The notes: generated by a model not told the origin, from the sequence alone. DNA of 15,317 nucleotides from Acidobacteriaceae bacterium (GCA_003162255.1 PMMJ01000296.1:1466-16782), one strand, 5' to 3'. Positions 6,738 to 14,535 are shown, numbered from the stretch's first letter. Numbers and translations are program-made.

Positions 6738-8384
6738 ATGGCGAGCGCAGTAATACCGGCGAATCAGGCTCCGAAATTGAACTATCTCAACAACGGCCAT
6801 AGCCTCAGGTCCTGGCTGTTGACCACCGATCACAAGCGAATCGCGGTCCTCTATCTGATTTCGGTGACGACGTTCTTTTTTCTCGGCGGCTTCTTTGCCA
6901 TGCTCATCCGCCTCGAATTGCTGACGCCGCAGGGCGACCTGATGCAAGCCGACACCTATAACAAGGTGTTCACCATGCATGGCATGATCATGGTGTTCTT
7001 CTTCCTGATCCCGGTGGTGCCGGCGGTGCTGGGGAATTTTCTGATTCCCATCATGATCGGGGCGAAGGATCTTGCCTTCCCGCGCATCAACCTGCTGAGC
7101 TGGTATCTCTATATCATCGGCGGCATTCTGATTACACACGTCATGCTGACCGGGGGCGTCGATACAGGTTGGACTTTCTACGCTCCATTCAGCACGGAGT
7201 ACACCAACACCAAGATTGTCGAGGCCGGACTCGCCGTTTTCATCGCAGGTTTCTCGTCCATCTTCACCGGACTCAATTTCATCGTCACCATTCACCGCAT
7301 GCGCGCGCCTGGCCTCACGTGGGACCGTTTGCCGCTCTTCATCTGGTCCAACTATGCCACCAGCCTCGTCATGGTTCTCGGCACGCCCGTCGTCGCCATC
7401 ACCATCGTGCTCGTGGCCGTGGAGCGCCTCTTCCACCTGGGCATCTTCGACCCTCGGCTCGGCGGGGATCCGGTCCTGTTCCAGCACCTTTTCTGGTTCT
7501 ACTCCCATCCGGCGGTGTACATCATGATCCTGCCTTCCATGGGCGTGGTCAGCGAGCTCATTGCCTGCTTCGCGCGCAAGCGCATATTCGGGTATAAGTT
7601 TGTCGCTCTGTCGAGCGTCGCCATCGCCGTCTTCGGATTCCTGGTGTGGGCACATCACATGTTCGTCGCCGGCATCTCGCTTTATGCCGCCATGATCTTC
7701 TCCTTCCTGAGTTTCTCCGTGGGCGTGCCTTCCGCCGTCAAGGTCTTCAACTGGACGGCCACCCTCTACAAGGGATCCATCACCTACGCCACTCCAATGC
7801 TGTATGCCTTTGGTTTTATCGGGCTATTCACTATGGGCGGATTGACCGGCCTTATGCTGGCGACCATCGGCATCGACGTGCATGTTACCGATACTTACTT
7901 TGTCGTCGCGCACTTCCACTACGTCATGGTAGGTGGGGTCTTGATGGGGTATCTCGGAGGCATGCATTTCTGGTGGCCGAAGATCAGCGGCCGTATGTAT
8001 CCGGAAGGGTGGGCGAAACTTTCGGCGTTGTTCGTGTTCGTTGGCTTCAACCTGACCTTCTTCCCGCAATTCATTCTCGGCTACGTCGGCATGCCGCGCC
8101 GCTACTGGCAGTATCCGCCGGAGTTTCAGGTCCTGAATGTGCTTTCAACCGCCGGCGCCAGCATTCTCGCGGTCGGCTATCTTCTGCCCATGATCTACTT
8201 CCTCTGGTCGTTGCGTTACGGCCCGATCGCCTCAGACAATCCGTGGCACGCCGCGGGACTGGAGTGGAAGACAACATCGCCTCCGCCCACTTTCAATTTT
8301 GAGGAGACGCCAGTAGTGACTTGGGAAGCTTATAACTACGACGAAATTCCAGACAAGGAACTGGAGGCTCCCGTTGCCAGATAG
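6738..8384 (+). CDS. coxA: Cytochrome c oxidase subunit I, type A2 haem-copper oxidase
   Basis: The protein has 548 residues and is complete. It holds low-spin haem a ligands His81 and His394, high-spin haem a3 ligand His392 (AHFHY), and CuB ligands His257, His306 and His307 (WAHHMF). Tyr261 is placed to cross-link with His257. The motif at 255-261 is YSHPAVY, with no Glu before Val. That is the type A2 signature, where Tyr-Ser replaces the D-channel glutamate, as in the Thermus and Rhodothermus caa3 enzymes. A K-channel lysine is probably Lys335 in VPSAVKVFNW. About twelve helices are expected and the length suits that. It catalyses O2 reduction to water coupled to proton pumping. It starts two bases after coxB and overlaps coxC. 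Confidence 0.97.
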   Translation: MASAVIPANQAPKLNYLNNGHSLRSWLLTTDHKRIAVLYLISVTTFFFLGGFFAMLIRLELLTPQGDLMQADTYNKVFTMHGMIMVFFFLIPVVPAVLGNFLIPIMIGAKDLAFPRINLLSWYLYIIGGILITHVMLTGGVDTGWTFYAPFSTEYTNTKIVEAGLAVFIAGFSSIFTGLNFIVTIHRMRAPGLTWDRLPLFIWSNYATSLVMVLGTPVVAITIVLVAVERLFHLGIFDPRLGGDPVLFQHLFWFYSHPAVYIMILPSMGVVSELIACFARKRIFGYKFVALSSVAIAVFGFLVWAHHMFVAGISLYAAMIFSFLSFSVGVPSAVKVFNWTATLYKGSITYATPMLYAFGFIGLFTMGGLTGLMLATIGIDVHVTDTYFVVAHFHYVMVGGVLMGYLGGMHFWWPKISGRMYPEGWAKLSALFVFVGFNLTFFPQFILGYVGMPRRYWQYPPEFQVLNVLSTAGASILAVGYLLPMIYFLWSLRYGPIASDNPWHAAGLEWKTTSPPPTFNFEETPVVTWEAYNYDEIPDKELEAPVAR

Positions 8385-9105
8385 CCCAGCGACGACTCAG
8401 GTTGCGACTCCAGTTACGGCCATGGAACACGAAGCTCATAATCCGGCGCTGCTCCACCACTTTGTCGACGCTCAGCAGCAGAAAAACGCCGCCTCGCTTG
8501 GCATGTGGCTGTTTCTGGTCACTGAGATCATGTTCTTCGGCGGCATGTTCTGCGCCTACCTGGTCTATCGCCTGAAATATTTCAACGCCTTCGCGGCGGG
8601 AAGCCAGCAACTCAGCATCGCGCTGGGAGCCACTAATACCGCCGTCCTGATCATTAGCTCGGTGACAGTTGTATTGGCGGTGAAAGCGGCGGAGGCAGGC
8701 AAGCGCAAAGTGCTGGTCGGCTATCTCGCGGTTACCGTATTACTGGGCCTGACCTTTCTGGGGATTAAAGGTTTCGAGTATCGCGAGAAATTCGAGAGAC
8801 ACCATGTACCCGGACCCACGTTCCAGTTCACCGACACCTTCGACGACAACGGCAGGCAGATCCCAGTCGATTCGAACGAAGCTCAGCTTTTTTTCTCGCT
8901 CTATTTCGCGATGACCGGCATGCATGCTCTGCACATGATTATTGGGTGCGGCCTTTTTAGCGTGCTAGCCGTCCTGGCATGGAGGGGCCATTATTCGCCG
9001 GGCTACTTTACTCCTGTCGAGAACGCGGGATTGTACTGGCACTTGGTCGATATCATCTGGATTTATCTGTTCCCGCTGTTGTATCTGATCAGCCGGCACT
9101 CGTGA
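8374..9105 (+). CDS. coxC: Cytochrome c oxidase subunit III
   Basis: The protein has 243 residues if it starts at the TTG at 8374. That start is supported by GGAGG at 8363-8367 with six bases spacing; it overlaps coxA by 11 bases. The alternative is ATG 8422 (residue 17), which has no comparable ribosome site. About five membrane spans are seen (roughly 42-65, 83-104, 113-132, 174-200, 219-239). Family marks are LFLVTEIMFFGG with Glu51, GFEYREKF, GMHALHM and NAGLYWHLVDIIWIYLFP. The subunit has no redox centre and supports proton uptake and stability of subunit I. A hydrophilic loop of about 30 residues (138-170) separates spans three and four. Confidence 0.95.
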   Translation: MPDSPATTQVATPVTAMEHEAHNPALLHHFVDAQQQKNAASLGMWLFLVTEIMFFGGMFCAYLVYRLKYFNAFAAGSQQLSIALGATNTAVLIISSVTVVLAVKAAEAGKRKVLVGYLAVTVLLGLTFLGIKGFEYREKFERHHVPGPTFQFTDTFDDNGRQIPVDSNEAQLFFSLYFAMTGMHALHMIIGCGLFSVLAVLAWRGHYSPGYFTPVENAGLYWHLVDIIWIYLFPLLYLISRHS

Positions 9106-9156
9106 CGTTGGATGACGGTCGGATTTGATGGCTGAAAACTGGTCTTAAGGATTGCC

Positions 9157-9456
9157 ATGTCGGAACACGAAGAGCACACCACTCACTCGCAAGGATTTTA
9201 CATAGCCATTGGCGTCGGCCTGCTCATCGGAACGGCTACAACGGTCGGCGCGGCCTTTGTGAACCTCGGTCCTTTCAACCCCGTCGTCGCACTGCTCATC
9301 GCTACCATCAAAGCCATTGTCGTCGTGCTTTTCTTCATGCACGTCAAAGACGCAAGCGAAAAGCTGGCCGGAGCCGTAGTCCTTTCCGGCTTCTTCTTTC
9401 TCGCGATTCTGATATCACTATCGTTGGCCGACTACCTGACTCGATCCTGGCGGTAA
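9157..9456 (+). CDS. coxD: Small cytochrome c oxidase subunit IV (prokaryotic COX4 type)
   Basis: The protein has 99 residues and three membrane spans (about 14-34, 43-61, 70-91). The stretch ALLIATIKAIVVVLFFMHVK is the hallmark of the bacterial subunit IV family found last in caa3 operons. It has a His/Glu-rich hydrophilic N-terminus and a good AAGGA five bases before the ATG. The gene is 51 bases after coxC and is the last gene of the oxidase operon. The role is structural, probably assembly or stability of the complex. A GC-rich hairpin begins 15 bases after its stop and could act as the 3' end structure of the transcript. Confidence 0.92.
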   Translation: MSEHEEHTTHSQGFYIAIGVGLLIGTATTVGAAFVNLGPFNPVVALLIATIKAIVVVLFFMHVKDASEKLAGAVVLSGFFFLAILISLSLADYLTRSWR

Positions 9457-9463
9457 CCGTATT

Positions 9464-9624
9464 TTGTGTGGCGCGGGCGCCCTCGCCCGCGAAAAGCCGC
9501 GAGTTCTATCTCAGCCTGGTGCAAGACTCGTTTGGAAGCTCCCTCCCATTTGGACTGCGGACCAAAAGCAGTGGCGCTCTGAGGGTGACACAGCTGCGCG
9601 GGCGAGGGCGCCCGCGCCACACAA
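9464..9624. mobile_element. REP/MITE-like element: 28-base inverted repeats, each a hairpin
   Basis: The left arm 9464-9491 and right arm 9597-9624 are perfect reverse complements (28 bases) around a 105-base core. Each arm also folds on itself: CGCGGGCG-CCCT-CGCCCGCG at 9472-9491 and CGCGGGCG-AGGG-CGCCCGCG at 9597-9616. This is the layout of paired REP sequences (BIME) or a small non-autonomous element. The six-base AACCGT lies just outside on both sides (9455-9460 and 9623-9628); it may be a decayed target duplication or chance, since it does not abut both arms. The core has no convincing coding content. Such GC-rich palindromes are, from memory, dispersed in acidobacterial genomes; copy number cannot be judged here. 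Confidence 0.85.
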
Positions 9625-9692
9625 CCGTCGGACGCTAACTATTTTCAGCCCTTGCGCCCAGCGCCCGCATCCTCGAAGATGTTCTGTATCCT

Positions 9693-12600
9693 ATGCCGCA
9701 AGAGATCGCTCTGCCTCCGGCCCATTCCGAGCAGCTCGACGCCTCCGCGCTCGAAGCTTCGCTCCGCCGCCACCTTCGCGGAGAAGTCCGCTTCGACTCT
9801 GGCAGCCGTGCCCTCTACGCCACCGACGGGTCCAACTATCGCCAAGTGCCGATCGGTGTCGTAGTTCCTCGCGACAAAGAAGACGTTCTCGCCACCGTTG
9901 CCCTCTGCCGCGACTATGGCGCACCGCTGCTCGCACGCGGCGGCGGCACGTCACTTGCCGGACAGTGCTGTAACGCCGCCGTTGTCCTCGACTTTTCAAA
10001 GTACATGGCGAGCATTCTCGAAATCGATTCCGTTCGCCGCATCGCGCGCGTCGAGCCCGGAGTTGTTCTCGATACACTGCGCGCTGCCGCCGAGAAACAC
10101 CACCTTACCTTCGCGCCCGATCCCGCCACTCACGACCGCTGCACACTCGGAGGCATGATCGGCAACAACTCCTGCGGCGTGCACTCGATCATGGCGGGCA
10201 AGACGGACGACAACATCGAGTCGCTCGAAGTCCTCACCTACGGCGGCCAGCGCATGCACGTTGGTGCGACCAGCGCTGACGACTTTGACAGCTTCATTCA
10301 CGAGGGTGGACGCCGCGCCGAAATCTACTCCGGCCTCAAGGCCCTCGCGGACCGCTACGGCGACCAAGTCCGCCGCCAGTTCCCGAACATTCCACGGCGC
10401 GTTTCCGGATACAACCTCAACCACCTGCTGCCCGAAAGCGGTTTTCACGTGGCCCGCGCGCTGGTCGGCTCGGAAGGCACTTGCGTCACGGTTCTCGAGG
10501 CCACTTGCCGTCTCGTCGAGAGTCCGCCGGCGCGGGTGCTGCTCGTTATCGGATGGCCCGATATTTATCTTGCCGCCGACCACGTCCCGCAGGTTATGGA
10601 GCATCGCCCCATCGGCCTCGAAGGTCTGGACGACATCATGGTCGCAGCGAGCCGGCGCAAGGGTATGAACCTCGAAGGCCTGGCGCTGCTGCCTGAAGGC
10701 GGCGGCTGGCTGATAGTCGAATTCGGCGCAGACACTGTCGCCGAGGCCGAATCGCAGGCGCGCAATCTGATGCAGGGGCTCAATCGCTCTGCAGCTCCTC
10801 CCGACGTGCGCTTGTTCACCGATCCACGGCAGGCGCGGCGCATTTGGGATGTCCGTGAGTCCAGTCTGGGCGTGACTTCGCACGTTCCGGGCGAACCGCT
10901 GCGCTGGGAAGGTTTCGAGGATTCCGCGGTCGCGCCCGAGAGACTCGGCGCCTACCTCCGCGACCTGCGCCGGCTGATGCAAGACTTCCATTACGACGGC
11001 TCGTTCTACGGACACTTCGGCCACGCCTGCGTGCACACGCGCATGGATTACGACCTCGAATCCGCCGAAGGCGTCCGCAAGTTTCGCCAGTTCATGGAAG
11101 AGGCCGCCGATCTCGTTGTTCGCTACGGAGGCTCGCTTTCCGGCGAGCACGGAGACGGCCAGGCCCGCGCCGAACTTCTTCCCAAGATGTTTGGCCCCGA
11201 ACTCATGCAGGCCTTCCGCGAGTTCAAATCGCTTTGGGATCCCGACTGGAAGATGAATCCGGGCAAGCTGATCGATCCCTATCGCCTCGACGAAAATCTC
11301 AGGCTCGGCGCGGGCTATGATCCCTGGCAGCCCGTGACGCATTTTAAATTTCCCGACGACCACGGCAGCTTGGCCGCTGCTACGCTGCGCTGCGTCGGAG
11401 TCGGCAAGTGCCGCCGCGACGAAGGCGGAGTAATGTGTCCAAGCTTCCGCGTCACGCGCGATGAAGAGCACTCCACTCGCGGACGTGCCCACCTGCTTTG
11501 GGAGATGACGAAACGAGATGTCATCAAGGACGGCTGGCAGAACGAAGCGGTGAAGGAATCGCTCGACCTCTGCCTTGCCTGCAAAGGCTGCAAAAGCGAT
11601 TGCCCGGTCGGCGTCGATGTCGCGACTTACAAAGCAGAATTTCTGTCGCACTACTACGAAAGCAATCGCCGTCCACTAAAGGAGTTGGCGCTCTCGAATA
11701 TCGATCTCTGGCTCCGAGCCGCGTCGCACGCGCCGGGTCTGGTGAATCTGACGACTCAACTCCCGGGGCTGCGCGACCTCGTCAAGCTGGTGGGCGGAAT
11801 CCCCGCCCAGCGCCGCATTCCGGCGTTGGCTCCGCAGACATTTAAAGAGTGGTGGGAGGCAAAATGTAGCGTTGGTGGCTCGCCGGCTGTCGAGCGTGCC
11901 TCTCGCCCGCCCGCACCGGATTCTCAGCGTAATACAAGGCGGCGAGACGCCGGCACTACCGTCCTCCTGTGGGCCGATACTTTCAACAACCACTTCCTCC
12001 CTGCGACCGCCAGAGCCGCCGCCGAAGTTCTCGAAGCTGCCGGCTTCGACGTTCTCGTCCCGCGCGCACACCTCTGTTGCGGACGTCCGCTGTACGACAT
12101 CGGCATGCTCGACCGGGCCAAGAGCCTGCTCCTGCAGATCATGGACGAGCTTCTCCCCGAGATCGAAGCCGCCACGCCCATCGTCGTTCTGGAGCCGAGC
12201 TGCGCCGCTGTCTTCCGCGACGAACTTACCAACCTCTTCCCCAAGGACGAACGGGCGCAGGCCCTCTCGAAGCAAGTCTTCCTGCTTAGCGAATTTCTGG
12301 AGCAGCGCGCGAAGGACTTCCCCCTTCCCAAACTGCCGCGCCGAGCACTTATCCACGGGCATTGCCATCACAAGGCCATCATGAAGATGACCGCCGAAGA
12401 GGCGGTGCTTGAGCGCATGGGGATTCACTTCACCGCGCCCGCTCCCGGATGTTGCGGCATGGCGGGAGCGTTCGGCTTCGAAAAAGGAAAATACGAGATC
12501 TCGAAGGCGATCGGCGAACTTGAGCTGCTCCCTGCCGTCCGCCAGGCTCCGACCGACTGGCTCATCGTCGCCGACGGCTTTAGTTGCCGCGAGCAGATCG

Positions 12601-12842
12601 CCCAGGAAACTGATCGCCACGCGCTGCATCTCGCCGAAGTTCTTCAGATGGCCCTGCGCGAAGCCGCCGAAACCCCCGAAGGCTTCCCGATGTTTGACCC
12701 CGCGCCGCAACACTATCCCGAGGACGCCTGGGTGCGGCTACACCAGGCGGCTATCGAAAAAAACATGAAGCGAACCGGACTGGCCGTGGCGGGAATCGCA
12801 GTGGGTGCGGCGCTGCTGTTGGCGATCGCCAGGAGACGCTAA
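9693..12842 (+). CDS. FAD-linked dehydrogenase fused to 4Fe-4S and CCG domains (GlcD-GlpC / YdiJ-like)
   Basis: The protein has 1049 residues. Domain order is as follows. A PCMH-type FAD domain (about 45-280) carries RGGGTSLAGQ (82-91) and GNNSCG (157-162). An FAD-oxidase C domain (to about 530) carries a His cluster YGHFGHACVH (439-448) and SGEHGDG (483-489), probably metal and substrate binding. A double 4Fe-4S domain has C568, C573, C582 and C627-x2-C630-x2-C633-x3-C637. Two CCG modules follow, at C795-C796 and C920-C921, with HCHHK (890-894). The family oxidises D-2-hydroxy acids such as D-lactate, glycolate or D-2-hydroxyglutarate and feeds electrons to a carrier or quinone; the substrate here is not determinable. 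Two oddities: an extra linker around 725-755 coincides with a repeat, and a hydrophobic tail at about 1028-1046 may anchor it to the membrane. The ATG at 9693 has only a weak GAAG upstream. Confidence 0.92.
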   Translation: MPQEIALPPAHSEQLDASALEASLRRHLRGEVRFDSGSRALYATDGSNYRQVPIGVVVPRDKEDVLATVALCRDYGAPLLARGGGTSLAGQCCNAAVVLDFSKYMASILEIDSVRRIARVEPGVVLDTLRAAAEKHHLTFAPDPATHDRCTLGGMIGNNSCGVHSIMAGKTDDNIESLEVLTYGGQRMHVGATSADDFDSFIHEGGRRAEIYSGLKALADRYGDQVRRQFPNIPRRVSGYNLNHLLPESGFHVARALVGSEGTCVTVLEATCRLVESPPARVLLVIGWPDIYLAADHVPQVMEHRPIGLEGLDDIMVAASRRKGMNLEGLALLPEGGGWLIVEFGADTVAEAESQARNLMQGLNRSAAPPDVRLFTDPRQARRIWDVRESSLGVTSHVPGEPLRWEGFEDSAVAPERLGAYLRDLRRLMQDFHYDGSFYGHFGHACVHTRMDYDLESAEGVRKFRQFMEEAADLVVRYGGSLSGEHGDGQARAELLPKMFGPELMQAFREFKSLWDPDWKMNPGKLIDPYRLDENLRLGAGYDPWQPVTHFKFPDDHGSLAAATLRCVGVGKCRRDEGGVMCPSFRVTRDEEHSTRGRAHLLWEMTKRDVIKDGWQNEAVKESLDLCLACKGCKSDCPVGVDVATYKAEFLSHYYESNRRPLKELALSNIDLWLRAASHAPGLVNLTTQLPGLRDLVKLVGGIPAQRRIPALAPQTFKEWWEAKCSVGGSPAVERASRPPAPDSQRNTRRRDAGTTVLLWADTFNNHFLPATARAAAEVLEAAGFDVLVPRAHLCCGRPLYDIGMLDRAKSLLLQIMDELLPEIEAATPIVVLEPSCAAVFRDELTNLFPKDERAQALSKQVFLLSEFLEQRAKDFPLPKLPRRALIHGHCHHKAIMKMTAEEAVLERMGIHFTAPAPGCCGMAGAFGFEKGKYEISKAIGELELLPAVRQAPTDWLIVADGFSCREQIAQETDRHALHLAEVLQMALREAAETPEGFPMFDPAPQHYPEDAWVRLHQAAIEKNMKRTGLAVAGIAVGAALLLAIARRR
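11866..11959. repeat. Decayed REP-like inverted repeat inside the FAD/Fe-S dehydrogenase gene
   Basis: Bases 11866-11888 and the reverse complement of 11937-11959 match at 17 of 23 positions, with 48 bases between. The right arm still holds a small hairpin, CGGCG-AGA-CGCCG at 11940-11952. The region is read in frame as a Ser/Arg/Pro-rich linker (residues about 725-755) between the 4Fe-4S half and the first CCG module. There the family normally has a short Arg/Pro linker leading to VLLW-DTF. The composition, inverted arms and position suggest an old insertion of a dispersed repeat tolerated because it stayed open. This is inference; no target duplication is visible. Confidence 0.5.
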
Positions 12843-12876
12843 ATTCCCACAGTCGTCCGGCGGATGCGGAGGGGAT

Positions 12877-13302
12877 ATGGGTGTCGATTTCACTGGTATC
12901 TGGCAGGCAAATCTGCGCAAGTGCAGATTCCTGGGCCCACTACCGAAGGCTCTCTCAGTAAAGATCGAGCAGTCGCACCCTGAGCTGCGAGAAGAGTTAG
13001 TCGTCACAAGACAAAACGGCAGCGAAGATCGTGCCGTCTTCACCTGCTGGATTAATGGCGAGCAGAACAGAAATCTGCTGAATGGCACCCCGGTGCGAGG
13101 GAACGCCACATGGGAGGGCGAGGAACTGGTGATTGAATCGTGGGTGCAGTTTGGTGCGCGCGAGATGCATTTCCGCGATCGCTGGTCTCTTTCTTCCGAC
13201 GGACAGATCTTGACGATGGAGCACCGCAACGACTTAAGTCGACCACTGCCCATCTTCCCCGGTTTCTGGGACAATAGAGATAGACAGCAGGCCTGCCCGT
13301 AG
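12877..13302 (+). CDS. Lipocalin-like hypothetical protein
   Basis: The protein has 141 residues from the ATG at 12877, preceded by GGAGGGG (12868-12874). The frame is open further upstream into the dehydrogenase gene, but translated homologous sequence begins with VDFTGIWQANLRKC, right at this start. The alternating hydrophobic pattern (VKIEQ, ELVVTR, AVFTCW, TWEGEELVIESW, FRDRWSLSSDGQILTMEHR) suggests a beta-barrel of lipocalin type. The GDLVIES-like and RWSLS.DG..L...HR motifs are familiar from a family common in Acidobacteriota with no assigned function. There is no signal peptide with this start, so it would be cytoplasmic, although many relatives are secreted. It lies 34 bases after the dehydrogenase stop and may be co-transcribed. 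The C-terminal tail after about 125 is unlike the core. Confidence 0.8.
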   Translation: MGVDFTGIWQANLRKCRFLGPLPKALSVKIEQSHPELREELVVTRQNGSEDRAVFTCWINGEQNRNLLNGTPVRGNATWEGEELVIESWVQFGAREMHFRDRWSLSSDGQILTMEHRNDLSRPLPIFPGFWDNRDRQQACP

Positions 13303-13356
13303 CGGCTCTTGGTTCCCCGTCGCATCGTAGATCGCGCCGCTCACTTTACAAGAAGG

Positions 13357-13377
13357 CTGACAACTGAAAGCTGAAAC
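13357..13377 (+). repeat. Three tandem heptamers just before the DUF155 start codon
   Basis: CTGACAA, CTGAAAG and CTGAAAC follow one another with a seven-base period and end three bases before the ATG at 13381. AGAAGG (13351-13356), a possible ribosome site, lies directly upstream; the GAAAG inside the second copy (13366-13370) is another at ten bases spacing. A change in copy number would move the AGAAGG site by seven bases relative to the start. Confidence 0.6.
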
Positions 13378-13380
13378 CTT

Positions 13381-14535
13381 ATGGAAATCGCGAACCCAAC
13401 CCTCCCGGTCCCAGCTGCAACGCCAGCCCAGTCCGCGGCCGTCACCCTGAACAAGTCGGTGCAAGGGTCGGTGCTGGTGCTGATCCAGTTCGACGTTTGC
13501 GAGGAGATTAACCTCGACTCCCTGCGAGAAATCTTTGGAGCCCGGCGGCAAGAGGCCAGCTTTAAGCATCCTGCGCCGGGATATGTTCGCTTCCAACGGC
13601 CTCCGGTGGTGGAGCAGGTCGAACCGCTGGTTCTTGAAAGCGGCGAACGGCTTGACGTGCAGATCAAGTACTACGATTACGGCGTGCTGAGCGTGGTCTT
13701 CGAGCTGCCTTTTTCCGGCGACTGGGACACGCTTGTGCGCCTGGCCAGCCGCTGGGTTTGGGACACCGACTTCACCAGCTTTGCGCAGAAGATCGTCAAA
13801 CAGAAGATCGAGCGCGCCCGGCCGGCGCTGGTCAAGCTTTATGAGAGCTGGCTTCATGAAGATTATTTCGTTTTCCACGTGCGCGACATCGCCGGCAATC
13901 CGTCGGCGGCCGAGCTGCTCGCGGCCGAGGGAGGACGGATCGCGCAGATCGTGCGCGGGGAAAATGTCCCGCTCTCCGACGGCGAGCAGCAGGAAATCAT
14001 GCAGTCGAAGATCTCGTACTATCCGAACGACCTGGCCGTGATCAGCTGGAACGGAGCGTTCCTCTATGACTCTACGGCAGGGGCGGAAACTGTTATTCAA
14101 CTGCTTGAATACGCCAACTCGCAGCTCCTCGAATTCCGGCATTACGACGAACTGCTGACCCGCGAACTGCAGAGCGTCTACGACTTCATGGAAAACGGCT
14201 CGATGGGCATTCTGGCGCGTTGGCGAACGGCGAAACGCGCCAGCCGTCTGCATACCGTGCTGCTCGATGTCGGAGAACTGACCGAACGCGCCGACAATGC
14301 CATCAAGTTCCTGAGCGACATGTTCTCGGCGCGCCTCTATAAAGTTGCCGCGAACAAGATCGGCGTAACCGATTACAAGAACCTGGTCAACGAGAAAGTT
14401 CACACCGCCGAAGAACTTTACCGCTTCATGGTCGAGCAGTTCCATCAGAGCCGGGCATTTGTGCTGGAGCTGATGGTGGTGATTATCCTGATCATCGATT
14501 TGGTCTGGCTGTTTAAGGGGTCGATTCCGGTCTAG
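13381..14535 (+). CDS. RMD1/DUF155 family membrane-anchored protein
   Basis: The protein has 384 residues. The family core covers about 30-355: VLVLIQFDVCEEINL near the start, YYDYGVLSVVFELP (97-110), DLAVISWNGAFLYD (217-230) and NSQLLEFRHYDELL (246-259). A long helical, possibly coiled-coil stretch (about 255-355) follows, and one membrane span at about 360-378 ends in a short tail. This matches DUF155 proteins such as yeast Rmd1 and mitochondrial RMND1, where the protein is a membrane-bound oligomer linked to mitochondrial translation; the bacterial role is unknown. The first ~25 residues are Pro/Ala-rich and disordered. It is 78 bases after the lipocalin-like gene and is the last + strand gene, converging with the minus-strand gene. 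The start is chosen as the first ATG with the family N-terminus following. Confidence 0.9.
   Translation: MEIANPTLPVPAATPAQSAAVTLNKSVQGSVLVLIQFDVCEEINLDSLREIFGARRQEASFKHPAPGYVRFQRPPVVEQVEPLVLESGERLDVQIKYYDYGVLSVVFELPFSGDWDTLVRLASRWVWDTDFTSFAQKIVKQKIERARPALVKLYESWLHEDYFVFHVRDIAGNPSAAELLAAEGGRIAQIVRGENVPLSDGEQQEIMQSKISYYPNDLAVISWNGAFLYDSTAGAETVIQLLEYANSQLLEFRHYDELLTRELQSVYDFMENGSMGILARWRTAKRASRLHTVLLDVGELTERADNAIKFLSDMFSARLYKVAANKIGVTDYKNLVNEKVHTAEELYRFMVEQFHQSRAFVLELMVVIILIIDLVWLFKGSIPV

Noticed and set aside
6636..7658. 340-codon minus-strand open frame opposite coxB and coxA
   Set aside because: Composition is biased (Asp/His/Glu-rich) and it lies opposite well-identified oxidase genes; it is a shadow frame.
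9464..9973. Arg/Ser/Pro-rich + strand frame starting in the spacer
   Set aside because: It runs through the repeat element and out of frame over the dehydrogenase start; no family resemblance.
9996..11651. 551-codon minus-strand open frame opposite the FAD dehydrogenase
   Set aside because: The + strand gene has clear FAD and Fe-S motifs throughout; the antisense frame shows none.
12805..12876. Upstream start for the lipocalin-like gene
   Set aside because: It would overlap the dehydrogenase and adds a Gly/Arg-rich segment unlike the family; ATG 12877 has its own GGAGG.
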